Source: Pycnopodia helianthoides (Eukaryota; Echinodermata; Asteroidea; Forcipulatida; Asteriidae). Taken from it: a stretch of DNA of 64,000 nt. Shown one piece after another: positions 1-11,500 of this stretch. Numbering within the stretch: position 1 is the stretch's first letter; every line of letters starts with the position of its first letter. The notes under the pieces were generated by a model. That model saw nothing but the letters and a program-made list of their open reading frames with translations. It was not told the DNA's origin and did no database searches. The stretch is from positions 5,737,394-5,801,393 of the forward strand of contig CM063262.1 of the NCBI GenBank assembly GCA_032158295.1, written 5' to 3'. The position numbers and the translations under genes are program-made.

Positions 1-1886
1 CCGCAGGGGTTGTAGCTAAAAATATTTACTGGACCAGAATTTTGAGTACAAGACCAGAATTGAAGTGAGAAGAAAAAAGCCTGAACAGGTTAATAATTGA
101 ACTGTTTGAATTTGAAAAAGCATTAAGAGAAGATTGATGTCTTTGTATATTATGGGTATGTAGTCTTTGATAATCAACAGAATTGTATGTTATTATCAGA
201 CAGAAAGTCAACATTTGAACACAAACACAAGACCGCCGACTTGTACCAAACATGAGTTTACTGGCCCGATGCTAAAATCACTGGCCTCGGGCCGGCGGTC
301 CAGTCTAAAATTCGAGCCCTGCTAGTAAACTGTGCTTTTAACCTGCCCCCGGAACTTTCATATGCCAAAGATTTACACAGTTTCCCTGACAGGACAGCTA
401 CATGTACAAAATGAACGTTACACACCCTTGCCCTGATTTAAAACAAAGAATTGTTACTATTTATTTGACCAAGACAAACAGAACAAAATTACAAAGAAGA
501 TGATTTAAGAAGTAATCCAAGCAAGTGAGTAGGCCCTATAAAAATAATGAATAAATACGTAAATCAAAAGTAAACAGATAACACTTTAGGTGGAGCATGC
601 AGGAGGGGAACACAACCAAAAAAACTAGGACAGAATTTGGTTTTGTTTTCCTGACTTACTTAAGAGTTGCTGTTGTTGGAGATAAACATTTCTGTTTACG
701 CTTGCAAACAACGGGAAGTGGTCAGTGACCCTCATTCTATAATTACCGCGTTCATTGTTCTGATTTCTAATCGTTAGTCGTTATTGTGTGGGAAAACCAC
801 AGACATGATGAATGAGACTGTCTAAGGAGGAAGGAGGGGATGGGTTGGCACGGCAACAGGGCCGGGTTAGGAAACAGGAAGAGGTCGAGAAGTATAAAGA
901 GGCATGTTGGTCGGGTTTTTTATTTATAACTCTGTACGTGTGCAGTGGTGTAGAGCAAACAGTTGCACATAGTTCATGTACTATGTGTATGACATGTACA
1001 TGTACATGTACATGTAAGCATACACGCACACACACAAGTTCTCGACCCTGTAATTGGTGGACTTCTCTGTGTTCTCCTGTTTGTTTGGACTTAGTTTTTC
1101 TTAGCAACATCTCCATTGGTTTTTGTACATGAAATCAAAGGCAGCAAGGACGTCCTCCACCTGTCAAAACACCAACATCCCGTTTTGTTAAAAGCCCTCA
1201 GTTTCGACGGGTAAACATACGTACACGCTCTCTGTACAGGTGTACCGGAACGCCACATCGTCACGTCTGCATTCACACTGACACGTCCACAGTACACATG
1301 CACTGGTAGAAAAAGTCTGTCGATAAGTTGTGCAATATTTAGTTTGTACATATTATTGTACTAATCGTCGAGGCGGAACGTTTTCTACAGTACACTCTGT
1401 AGAGAGTTTGGTATGATCTTTCAATTGTTGGCGTTTGTGTGTGTGTCAGATGAAGAGGATGACCGCCCACACATCGGAACCACTGTGCTGAATGTACTGT
1501 GTAGGACAACATACATTACATGTGTATGTGATTGATATCGTGACGGTACACATCAAATCTAGAACCATATTCGTATGAAAGTCTACATGTATACTCAATA
1601 ATTACTGGTGGGTGTGCACGACAATCGGCAACGTTTTGTGGACACCTGCTTTCGGTTTGAACGCGTACATGGATCAGCAAAAAGTCATGTTCCTCGTGGA
1701 TCTACATCTACATGTATCTCAAGCCTTGACGTCAACACTGCGTGCCTGTGATGTGTGTACTCAACACAGCATCATCATTATCAAAAAGATGAGCAGGATT
1801 TCTCTCTCTGAGTCAGCAGGCAGTCAGCTGTTAGCGTATTATTATTAAGAGTTCTTTTTGACTTGCGTTTTCCTGTCGGGTGGAAT

Positions 1887-1931
<45 letters not shown>

Positions 1932-2414
1932 GACTCACTGTGGTGAAGGAGCATGACGTCTCGTGACTAATGCTTGGATTCTTTTGTCAATTACCTCCGT
2001 ACTTGTGAACTAAACAGTAATTACTATGGATTAGATCCAGTGGATGGAACACTGGGCGTGCGTTTGATTGAGCGTGGAGCAGATACAGTTTTTACAAGTC
2101 CACTTGGGTGAAGAATCAAAATCATAATATATGTCTGTGACTTGGTTTGGATGACTCACGCCGCCGTGAGTGACTCAAGTTGAAGTCCATGATACACCTT
2201 CTAGCTTTGTTTACAATCCCAGACACGGAGACTCTGCCAGGATTTTGTCTCTCTCTCTCCAATATCCGAGAGTCGTACATACATATAGTTTGTCCGCGAG
2301 TGCCAGGCGATTTACAAGGTGCTCACTGCGGTTTTTTAAGTGTTTTTAGGGAATGTTTGAATAATTGTTTTTGTGGAATACCATTATTATTGCTGGTCCG
2401 TCGATGCGGTTGCC
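1..2414. other. 5' flank of the RhoGAP gene, no gene recognised
   Basis: I see no exon with splice-site support here. The stretch holds an alternating ACATGT run near 991-1016, a CA microsatellite at 1890-1929, and a dispersed-repeat fragment at about 20-330 whose wording (kinds of 'ctggcctcgggcc' and 'tcgagccctgc') recurs near 16500-16690 and 20595-20680. The promoter and 5' untranslated exons of the RhoGAP gene probably lie here or upstream, but I cannot point to a start site. Confidence 0.5.
1890..1929. repeat. CA dinucleotide microsatellite
   Basis: About 19 uninterrupted CA units follow 'tcacata'. It sits about 490 bases upstream of the proposed first coding exon. Confidence 0.95.
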
Positions 2415-2518
2415 ATGGTTAGCCAGAACGGAAACGGTCGATTGTGGATTGATTCAGGCAAGCCGACTATGTGGCGACGACTTAAAGATCAGTGTCGGAA
2501 ACTGCTGCAAAGGAGAAG
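2415..2518 (+). CDS. ARHGAP32: RhoGAP gene, proposed exon 1 (start codon)
   Basis: ATG in a good context (GCCATGG) opens 34 codons reading MVSQNGNGRLWIDSG, then a basic stretch (KPTMWRRLKDQCRKLLQRR). It ends with two bases (AG) before a GT donor (GTGATC, a weak match). Exon 2 begins with one base (A), so AG|A restores an arginine codon. No homologue was recalled for this stretch; phase agreement and sensible composition are the only support. A different or additional 5' exon is possible. Confidence 0.5.
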
Positions 2519-5500
2519 GTGATCGTGGAATTTCTTTATCTTGTTCTTTGAGGGGTTGTGGGTTGTTTTTTTTTTTTAGTGGGAATTTTTAGAATTGAAG
2601 TTTGTAGAGAGCTTGTAGATTTTTGTGTCATGCTGATTGGTCAGGCATGAGCTCTTGAGCAAATCAGGGCCCGATTTCATGGCCCTTGCTATCCTATGTC
2701 AGTGTTCATTAAGGAAGGTCAGGCATGAAGTACTGTGAGCAAATAGCCGATTTCATGGTTGCTACCAAAGCAAAGATCGGCCTTACGGAAAGCAGAGATT
2801 CTGCTTACGTCAAGTGTAATTCACGGGTTAGCGGGAAATTTTTGCTTGTGCGCATGCGTACTCTACGTTACTAGGCATGCTTCGCTTACACAGCTAGCGC
2901 AGAAATTCAGCGATTTTGCACTGTAAGCGGTGAACGGTGATTGCAAGCGCAGAATTCGGCGGTAAGCAGAGTGGTGAAATTGGAGTCCAGCTGATTTCCT
3001 TTTTTTTTTTACGATTTAGTGCAATTGTAAAACAGAAAAACACTGTAAGCAATATTGTGTGCTTTGTAGATTTCCGCTTTAAAATAAAATATAAGATGCA
3101 TGTCTGGATTATTGTCATGTCTGGTGCTCTTTACACTAATGCTGACATGCAGAAATGAATACAATGGTAGCTTGGCAAGGCTGTATTGAGTCATGCAAGG
3201 TCATCTGTTTGGATTGTTTAAATTGTTTCAAATTTAGTTTTTAATTGAAAAAATAATTAAATGAAAAATAACTGAAAGGCTCTAAAGACCTTGATCGCCT
3301 GCAGCTTTCTTAAGCATCATGTTAACCGTGTATACTCTGGACAATGGCAGCACTAAATCTCATGGCATAAAAAGGGACCAGACTAAATGTCCTTGCGGCC
3401 CTCTTCTTGGCAACATCAGGCCGTGTCGAATTGGCGGCTTCTGCTACGGCTAGGTTTCTGCGTCATCATGCGTTGAAGTATAGTACATGTATGTCCTTAA
3501 CAACATCCTTATGAACAGTTGTAGCCGTATCTGTAGCCGCCAATTAAGATAGCCGCTAATTGTAGCCGCCGATTAACACACTGGAAATCTGACTCACAGA
3601 ATGTAGCAACCTAAATTTATTGAGCGTGATGGTGAATTGAACGTCTGTCGAATTGGGTCTGCAATTGTATGTCATCGTTGATCTGAATGATTTGCAAACT
3701 GAGCTTCCATTTGGCTGCCGGTGCTGAATACTCCAAGGAGTTAAAGATGCTTAGAGCCAGACGAACAGGGCCCGATTTCATAGAGCTGCTTAGTAAAGAA
3801 AAGCTTTAAAATATCGTTTAAAAGTAAAAATAAGCAGGACACCAGTCACAGATGGTACACATGAAACTGTATGTTAGCTGGTATCCTTATTCTGGTAAGC
3901 ATAATTTTGTTGTGCTTAGCTAGTTTTTGTGCTCTAAGCAGCTCTATGAAATTGGACCCTGGATCAATGACACTGTAAGGTGCTTGAGGGAGGGGGGGGG
4001 CCCTCCATGTACTTGCATCTGGAAAAGGGCATTATCAGTTTACATGTTGTTATTATCATGTGTGGGTCTTCTCACATTTCTAGACTCTACCTGGCAATTT
4101 GTTGCTTGTTTATAATGCCCAAATAGTTTATTTTGACTACCTGTCTACAGTCGCTGGTGCTCCACTGCAGAAGGCCAGTCCCTCTCTGGATGTCATCACC
4201 CCCATTCATATTCATACTGAATTTCTATTATTTTTTACAGTATGATACCTTTTGTATTGATCTTTTACCTTCATTTTATCTGCGTAATATGCAAGTATGA
4301 ATGGAAATAATACAAACAAACACCCCCCCAAACAAAACAAAAACCAAGCAAACATGTATCCTGCTTAATACAAGGAAGGTAGTGGTATGGTAGCACTTCA
4401 AAACTAACTAAATACATAAAAAAAAATGTATGAGCTTTCGTAACAACAACTTCTTCATCAGATGCAATGAAGGGGACAAGCCAAGTACATGTACAGGAAA
4501 GTAATGGGCGAATGAATCCAATAACAAAAGGTGGAGTCAGTGACTAGAGCATCTACATGTACTCCTGGTAGTGGGACAGGAAACCACGCTCCCTATTAAG
4601 TCCAGCCCAATGTGCAAGTATTTTGGGAGCAAAAGTAGCAGTCCAATGTTTTGTTGTGGATGCTTACGAATAATTCACTTATTTTTGTGTGTCTTTTTTT
4701 TCTTCCATGTACCGTTGTTCCATCTACAGTGCCAACTCGCCCCTAGGATCATGCAGGTAACATTGACAGCAGTTTTTATTAGGTGTAATAGACCGATCCA
4801 TTAAGCCCCACCCCTTTAGCATATTGACCAATCGCAGCATTGGCTGCCTCACCACTGCACACGTGTGCAGCACATGTGCGTCTCTCCAATGCCATACTCG
4901 CGACATGAATGTTCGCGCTTTAAGTACGCGCGCACGCATGTTTACTTTTCTAATGGGATTTTAGCGTGTCGGACTTTGTCGGACTTTCGGTGGCGTATAG
5001 CCAAGGTTGTGATTGGTCAACACGTAAGGGGCGGAGCTTAATGGATCGGTCTATTCGGGGACAATCTATGGCCCTTTTCAAATTCACGGCTTCGGCTCCA
5101 AAATCGGCTCAGGCTAGCTAGGCTCCCTCAATTATTTCAACTTACGCATGCTTTGCGGTCAGGGCTTCAGACAGGAAAACTGGGCCTGAAGCCCAATCCG
5201 GAGCAGAAGCCGTGGATTCGAAAAAGGGCCCTATACATCATCAGAGAGGTCTTCCAAAAATAAACAAACGCTACACAGTGTGTGACCTCAATTGACCTCG
5301 TCTTCTGGTTGAAACCGCACGTTAAGTAGTACATGTAACCTTAGCATTTATTTCCTGTGTGACTAATGGTATAAATGTAATAGATTTACACTTTACTTTC
5401 TGTGAAATTTCAAAAGCTATCAATAATCTTTTCATCGATTTAATTCAGTAGTTTACACATTAGCACAACACTGACCCCATTGATACCCGAACACCTAGTG

Positions 5501-8500
5501 TTTGTGTCTAGTTGTTATTTTTTGTATTTATTCATTTGTTTACTTATTATGATCTTTTGAAAGGTATTATACAGGATTGGTAGAGCTGACAAAATAGTCG
5601 CAGACAGTGTCCATGGTTTTCTGTGACCAACCATACACTTGAAATAACAAACCTGTGAAAGTTTGGGCTCAATCCGCTGTGTGAGTCCGGAGAAAATAGT
5701 GGAAAACCACGCACAATTTTCAGCATGTAAACACATTGTCCTCAATTTTGGTTGCAACAACCGAAATCAGCTGTTGCGGTGTTCAGGTTTTCAGAAACAG
5801 TTTCCTCGAATATGACTTCATTTCAGAGGGAAGTATTTGTCAGAAAAAAAAGGTTCCGGTATGAGCTTTGTATTCAGTAAGCTTTCAGACTAGAATTAAA
5901 CAATTACGTATTTTATCCTTGCCAATCCTGTATAAGGGTCTTTAACCATTATGGCATAAACTTGCATAAACTTTCTCTTTGATAGGCTCATCTTTTGTGA
6001 AAACATATTTGCATTGTGTAGTGTATCCATTCAAGTTTAAATATGTTTTCCTTTATCATGTTGACAACATGGTTTCTTTTTTGACTTTGACATGTATCAT
6101 AAGTTGTTGAAAGAAAACCAATATTACCCTTAGCCCCCCCCCCCCAAAAAGAAAGTTTGTCTGTCCTTGTTCAACTGACCGTCATTTGCGTCGCACAAAA
6201 AATGTTAGTTAAGAACACCTGAGGACCAGTCAAAATTCTGGCCTGACTAGTGAAACAGCAAGCCAACAAGACCCAATTTCATAGACTTGCTGAAGCACAA
6301 AATATAGCTAAGCACAGCACAATTATGCTTGCCAGAATAAGGTTATCAGCCAAAATACAATGTCACATATGTACCATCTGTGACCGGTAGCCTGCTTATT
6401 TTTGCTAACCAGAAATGTTGTAATCAAAAGTGTCTACTTATAAGCAGCTCTGTGAAATTGGGCCCTGGTTCCACTGTGGCTAGTCATTGAACAACTTCAG
6501 CGCAAACCCTGAGTATTTTTTTAAAATAAGGTTAATTTTACTCAAACTTAAAGGCGTAGGAAAATAGATCGCCTCAATTTTTAGAACGAATGTACTCCTG
6601 TTAATTTGAACTCAGGGTTTACCTGGCCTGGAGTTTTAGCTTTGAAAGGGCAACGCCGTTTTTAGTTTGCAAAGTTTCAAACGATTCCCATAGACTTTAT
6701 TTTTTTCCAGTGGAAGTTCGTCCATTGGAAAATCTTAATAGTCTATGGGAAACTTTTGAAGGGGCACCAAGGAGAAGACCAGGGGCAACAGAGGCCATGG
6801 CCTCCATGTAATTTCAGGCCTGGGGTCGATTTCACAAAACTCTTCCTAACTTAGGACTAGTCCTAGGCAATGCTAAGAGATAGGACTAGTCTTAAGTTAA
6901 GACCAGTTACTGGTCCTAACTTCAGATAAGACTAGTCTTATCTCTTTGTGAAATCGGCCCCTGGTTTACTAATGTTTTTTGGAAAAGCTACGTGTATGTA
7001 AATATATTTGAACTGTCGCCGTAAAACCGTTGTTTGACTCGAAAAATGTTGTCTATTTTTTGTTTACCCCTCAGAGGAAAAAAGATCCGCAAGTTCTCAG
7101 AGAATGATGCCGATATTCGGTCGAGGGGGCTGCATTCGGTTGATGAAGAGAGCGGACTCCTGTTCTCCAAGGTTCGTTATGTTTTTCAGACCTGTGGGCT
7201 CTTCAAATACGTTAGAGACAGGTTTTTGGATTTTGTAAATTATGAGACCAATTTATGTAGCACCGTATAACTGTGTAAGGGTTTACAAGGTCCTGCTGCA
7301 GCAGCCACTGCCAGAAACATTGGGGCAAACCCCTTCTCTTTGTTATAAGTGTACTGGGTTCTTTTACGTGCATACAACACAAGAGATCTGTGGTTTTACG
7401 TCCCATCCAAATGACAAAGCAATAATGATTAAGTGTCTTGCGTAAGGACACAAGTGTCAAGACCAGAAACTCGACCCCACGCTCTGCTGATCAGAAACAC
7501 CAGAGATTGAGTCCATTTCTCTTGAAATGTTCTACCACGACACGCCATTAAGGACACAAGTGTCAAGACTGGGATTCGAACCCATGCTCTGCTGATCAGA
7601 AACACCAGAGATTGAGTCCATTTCTCTTGAAATGCTCTACCACGACACGCCATTAAGGACACAAGTGTCAAGACTGGGATTCGAACCCACGCTCTGCTGA
7701 TCAGAAACACCAGAGATTGAGTCCATTTCTCTCGAAATGCTCTACCACAACACGCCATTAAGGACACAAGTGTCAAGACCGGGATTCGAACCCACGCTCT
7801 GCTGATCAGAAACACCAGAGATTGAGTCCATTTCTCTTGAAATGCTCTACCACGACACGCCATTAAGGACACAAGTGTCAAGACTGGGATTCGAACCCAC
7901 GCTCTGCTGATCAGAAACACCAGAGATTAAGTCCATTTCTCTTGAAATGCTCTACCACGACACGCCATTAAGGACACAAGTGTCAAGACTGGGATTCGAC
8001 CCATGCTCTGCTGATCAGAAACACCAGAGCTTGTGTCCGGTGCTCTTAACCGCTCAGCCACGACACACCATTAAGGACGCAAGTGTCAAGACCGGGACTC
8101 GAACCCAGGCTCGCTAATCAGAAACACCAGAGCTTGAGTCCAATACTCTTAACCACTCGCCCACGACCCACCTCAGTAAAACCCCCTTGTAGGGACTGCA
8201 TAGATTCACTGCATGTTCATATCTTTGAGTTCCTCCTTTCCGATACTCTGTGGTTCCAGGTTCCTCTGACTCCATTGGAGAATAATGGCGAGACAAATAT
8301 CAGGCGACGAGCCAGCCTCCGCATCAAGAAGATGTCCTCATCGTCGTAAGTAGCTTCATCTGTGGAATTTGTTTTTTGTTTTGTTGAGGAGGGTTGGGAC
8401 GTTTAAATGCACAGTACACGTTTGGTAATTGGAGCCTACTGATTGTGTTAATCATATATAATGTAGTTACATACAATAAAACTAACCTGTGAAAATTCAC

Positions 8501-11500
8501 TTCAAAGGTGGTCACGTTTTTGAGATATCACCAAAAAACTGGAGCGAATATTTCCACGCAGGAAAAATATTCCCCATAGGAATACACAGTCTAAGAAGTG
8601 TTCTGACACGTTCTCAGTTTCAAATTTTGGGGAATAAAAAGTGATATTATTTCAATTAACCGTAGTACTTCGAATTTAAAGGTTTCTCAAAATTCATTAT
8701 ATTACCCAACGCTGCTGTACTTCTTACCAAGTAAGTTTTTATTGCCATTAATTTTCAGAGTATTACCAAACAAGTACTGTGCCTTTAAGCAGTTAAACCG
8801 TTTTACACCTGTATAAAAAAAAAACATGTTGAAATCCATTTCAAAATTTCGTGAACGGGTAAACGAAGCTGAAAGTAAAAGAAATTAGATCTTCTTTTCC
8901 TTTGAATTTTTAGCCCCAGACACTATACAGTGATAATGATTGACATCCCTCTTGTTGCTGGAAGAACTGACCTGTCTTTATCCGCTACAAAGTTTAACAT
9001 ATTATTCTTAATCCTCTACAAGTTGGTTATTTGTGGTTTTGTGACTGTCGAGACTGGGCGCAGTGTTCTATTTTTAATCCTGATTGATCCTGATGGAAAG
9101 TGTGTCGACATCGACTTCTTTTACTGGTCGTCTTATAGTTCAGATTGGAATCGGTGGAAACGTTTAAACGGTTTAACAGTTTAAATGGTTTAAACGGTTT
9201 AAACAGTTTAAATGGTTTAAACGGTTTAAATGGTTTTAAACGGTTTAAACGGATGTCACATGTTTTTCATTGAGCTACCTCAACACACCTTTATAATGAC
9301 CCATAGTTTTTCACCAGTAAAAATAAACGATTTGTTATCTCGGCCCAATTTCATAGAGCTGCCTTGAGCAGAAAATATAGCTTGACAAATTTCTGTTGAG
9401 CAACAAAATGAGCAGGAAAAAACCAGTCACAAACGGTACATTGTACATGTACAACACACATGTACATGTACACATGTACATGTATGTGACTCAGCATTTT
9501 TTCCCCCTGGTAACCATTATCTGGTTTAGTCAAAATTGCTTCGTGCTTAGTGACTTGTTGTGCTTAACCCTTTAAACTCGACCCTTGTTTTCATGTGCTC
9601 AGGTTATTTATTAAAACAACTGGTTTACTTTTTAGAAACTGGTAAACACTATACACCAGCCATTATGAAGCTTTACATATAGGGCTACATTTCTAGCTAA
9701 TTTTTGATCCCCCTCCCCCACAAGGTTTTCGGGAAAAAATTGGCAGCCATTTTAAATTTTACATTTTATTTATTGTATCGGTCACCGGTGACCGATTCTA
9801 CATGGGCTCGAGGTGAAAGGGTTAAGCAACTTTATAAAATTGGGACCTTGTGTGATGATCATGCTGTAAATAAAAAACACGACCGACAAAAGTTCCACAC
9901 CCTGCCAGCTTCATGTAAAAATTGCAGTCATACATGTACGTTTGACCCTACTCAAAACACTCTAGCTTCCTCTTTCTTATCTTTTTCTGTGATTCATTTG
10001 AAACAAATGCATTGTTGAAGAAGACAGAAACAGCAACAAGTTACCCCTCTTCGTCAGAGTGAAAGTGTGTTTTGGTTTCAGTTCATAGTGTGCTGCTTCC
10101 CTACGGCTGTTTCCTGTCTCACGCTGTAGTTCAGAAAGTCATCAGTTAGTGAGAGTTCCTGTACTATTGTCTTTAGTCAGTTCTGGGATGAAACTGGGGG
10201 CCGAGTTTACACAAGGACATTTTGTTGTAATAGATGTTAATTTTTGCATCGGGGATAAAAAAAAAATATTTTAGTTTTACCCTTACACCGATGTGTATTA
10301 AGCACTGTAAACTCAGTACTTTCCCGAGCTCTGTGAAAAAGAAACCACAGGCAAATCACTTGGGTGGGATTCGAACCCACGACCTTTGCATTGCTAGAGC
10401 AGATGTCCTACTACTAGACCGCCGAGCTAGCCCAATGGCTAGAGGTAGTTCGAATCCTTCGCAGCGGGTACTGCAACTACATTTGATCATTTTTGCATCG
10501 GGGATAAAGAATTTAGTTGACGAGTGGTCGATAAATTGCATGGTGCCTAACTCATGTGTCGGGGCACAAGTAAGTTTCAAACTATTGCACGCAAGTTTGA
10601 AACCTGCGTTAGCCAAAATAGGTGACCAACCGACTTATTAAATTGGGCCGTGAAATTTTACAGTACAACCTGGGAAGCGGCAGCCAGGGGATCACCTTTA
10701 AGGGGATGCAACTTTTTATTTCAAATGTCAAGAAATAAACCACAAGGGAAACTGACTGGGTAAATTTTAACTAATTTGGGGTTGAGCAAAGAAAAATTGA
10801 CTAGAGCCGGATTTGAACCAATGACCTCCGGATTAACGTGCCGGCGCTCTACCAACTGAGCTATCTAGCCCCTATGTTGTTAAAATTGTTTGGACTTTTG
10901 AATTATCCATTTTGAAAAAAAAAACGACAATGTACAAAATCAAAATTATTTCTTTTTTTTGTATGAACACTCTCTGCCCTATCACCCAGCCAAGAAGTAG
11001 CAAAAACAATTAGTTGGAATTCCGTGTTTTCTCATCAAAGAATGCTAAACATTGAATCCTTTTTTATTTATTATTTTTGTGTTGGGGTTTTCAGTTTCCA
11101 TGATGGTACGAGTCGTTTCCCCAAGCTCAACGACTGTGCCCACTTTCACTACGACAATGTGGAGCTCGGACGTATCACTGTGAGTATTCTCATGCCACTT
11201 CTCCGGCATGATTTGCTTTTTTTTTTATTTAAAGGAACATTACAGAATTGGTTTTTGCTAGCAAAACAGTTGCTGGCAGTGTAAGCACTTTATGTAATCC
11301 ACCATTATACATAAACTGACAAACCTGTAGAAGTTTGAGAGCAATCGGCCATCTGGGTCACGAGAAAATAGTGAAAAACCGAATAACACATTTGCATGAA
11401 ATCATATAGATCCAACAAATGAATATAACGCTCACTGAGCGATAAACTCCAATCGGAAAATTAGTTTATTCATTCCTCATCAAATGTGGCGTTTCAGACA

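Larger units (their letters stand above)
2519..7074 (+). other. intron 1 of the RhoGAP gene
   Basis: No exon was recognised. It is a reservoir of inverted-repeat elements described separately: I1 (3419), A1 (3766), Q (4787), R (5070), D1 (5557), A2 (6269), S1 (6622) and F1 (6821). The stretch 2600-2950 has short duplicated phrases ('ggtcaggcatga' twice, 'gatttcatgg' twice) that look like a decayed element. Confidence 0.6.
8346..11094 (+). other. intron 3 of the RhoGAP gene
   Basis: Holds TTAA element T (8403), a GTTTAAAC-type repeat (9158), palindromic element A3 interrupted by P1 (9341-9850), a tRNA-like SINE (10362) and a tRNA-Asn-like pseudogene (10799). The phrase 'tttttgcatcggggataaa' occurs at both about 10243 and 10491, bracketing the first tRNA-like repeat. 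Confidence 0.6.

Noticed and set aside
7429..7920. 163-codon frame on the minus strand with 35-residue repeats.
   Set aside because: It is the 105-bp tRNA-like tandem array read as codons; no start, splice or domain support.
7445..8172. CRISPR-like regular repeats.
   Set aside because: The DNA is from an animal and the units are contiguous with no unique spacers; they are tRNA-derived tandem repeats.
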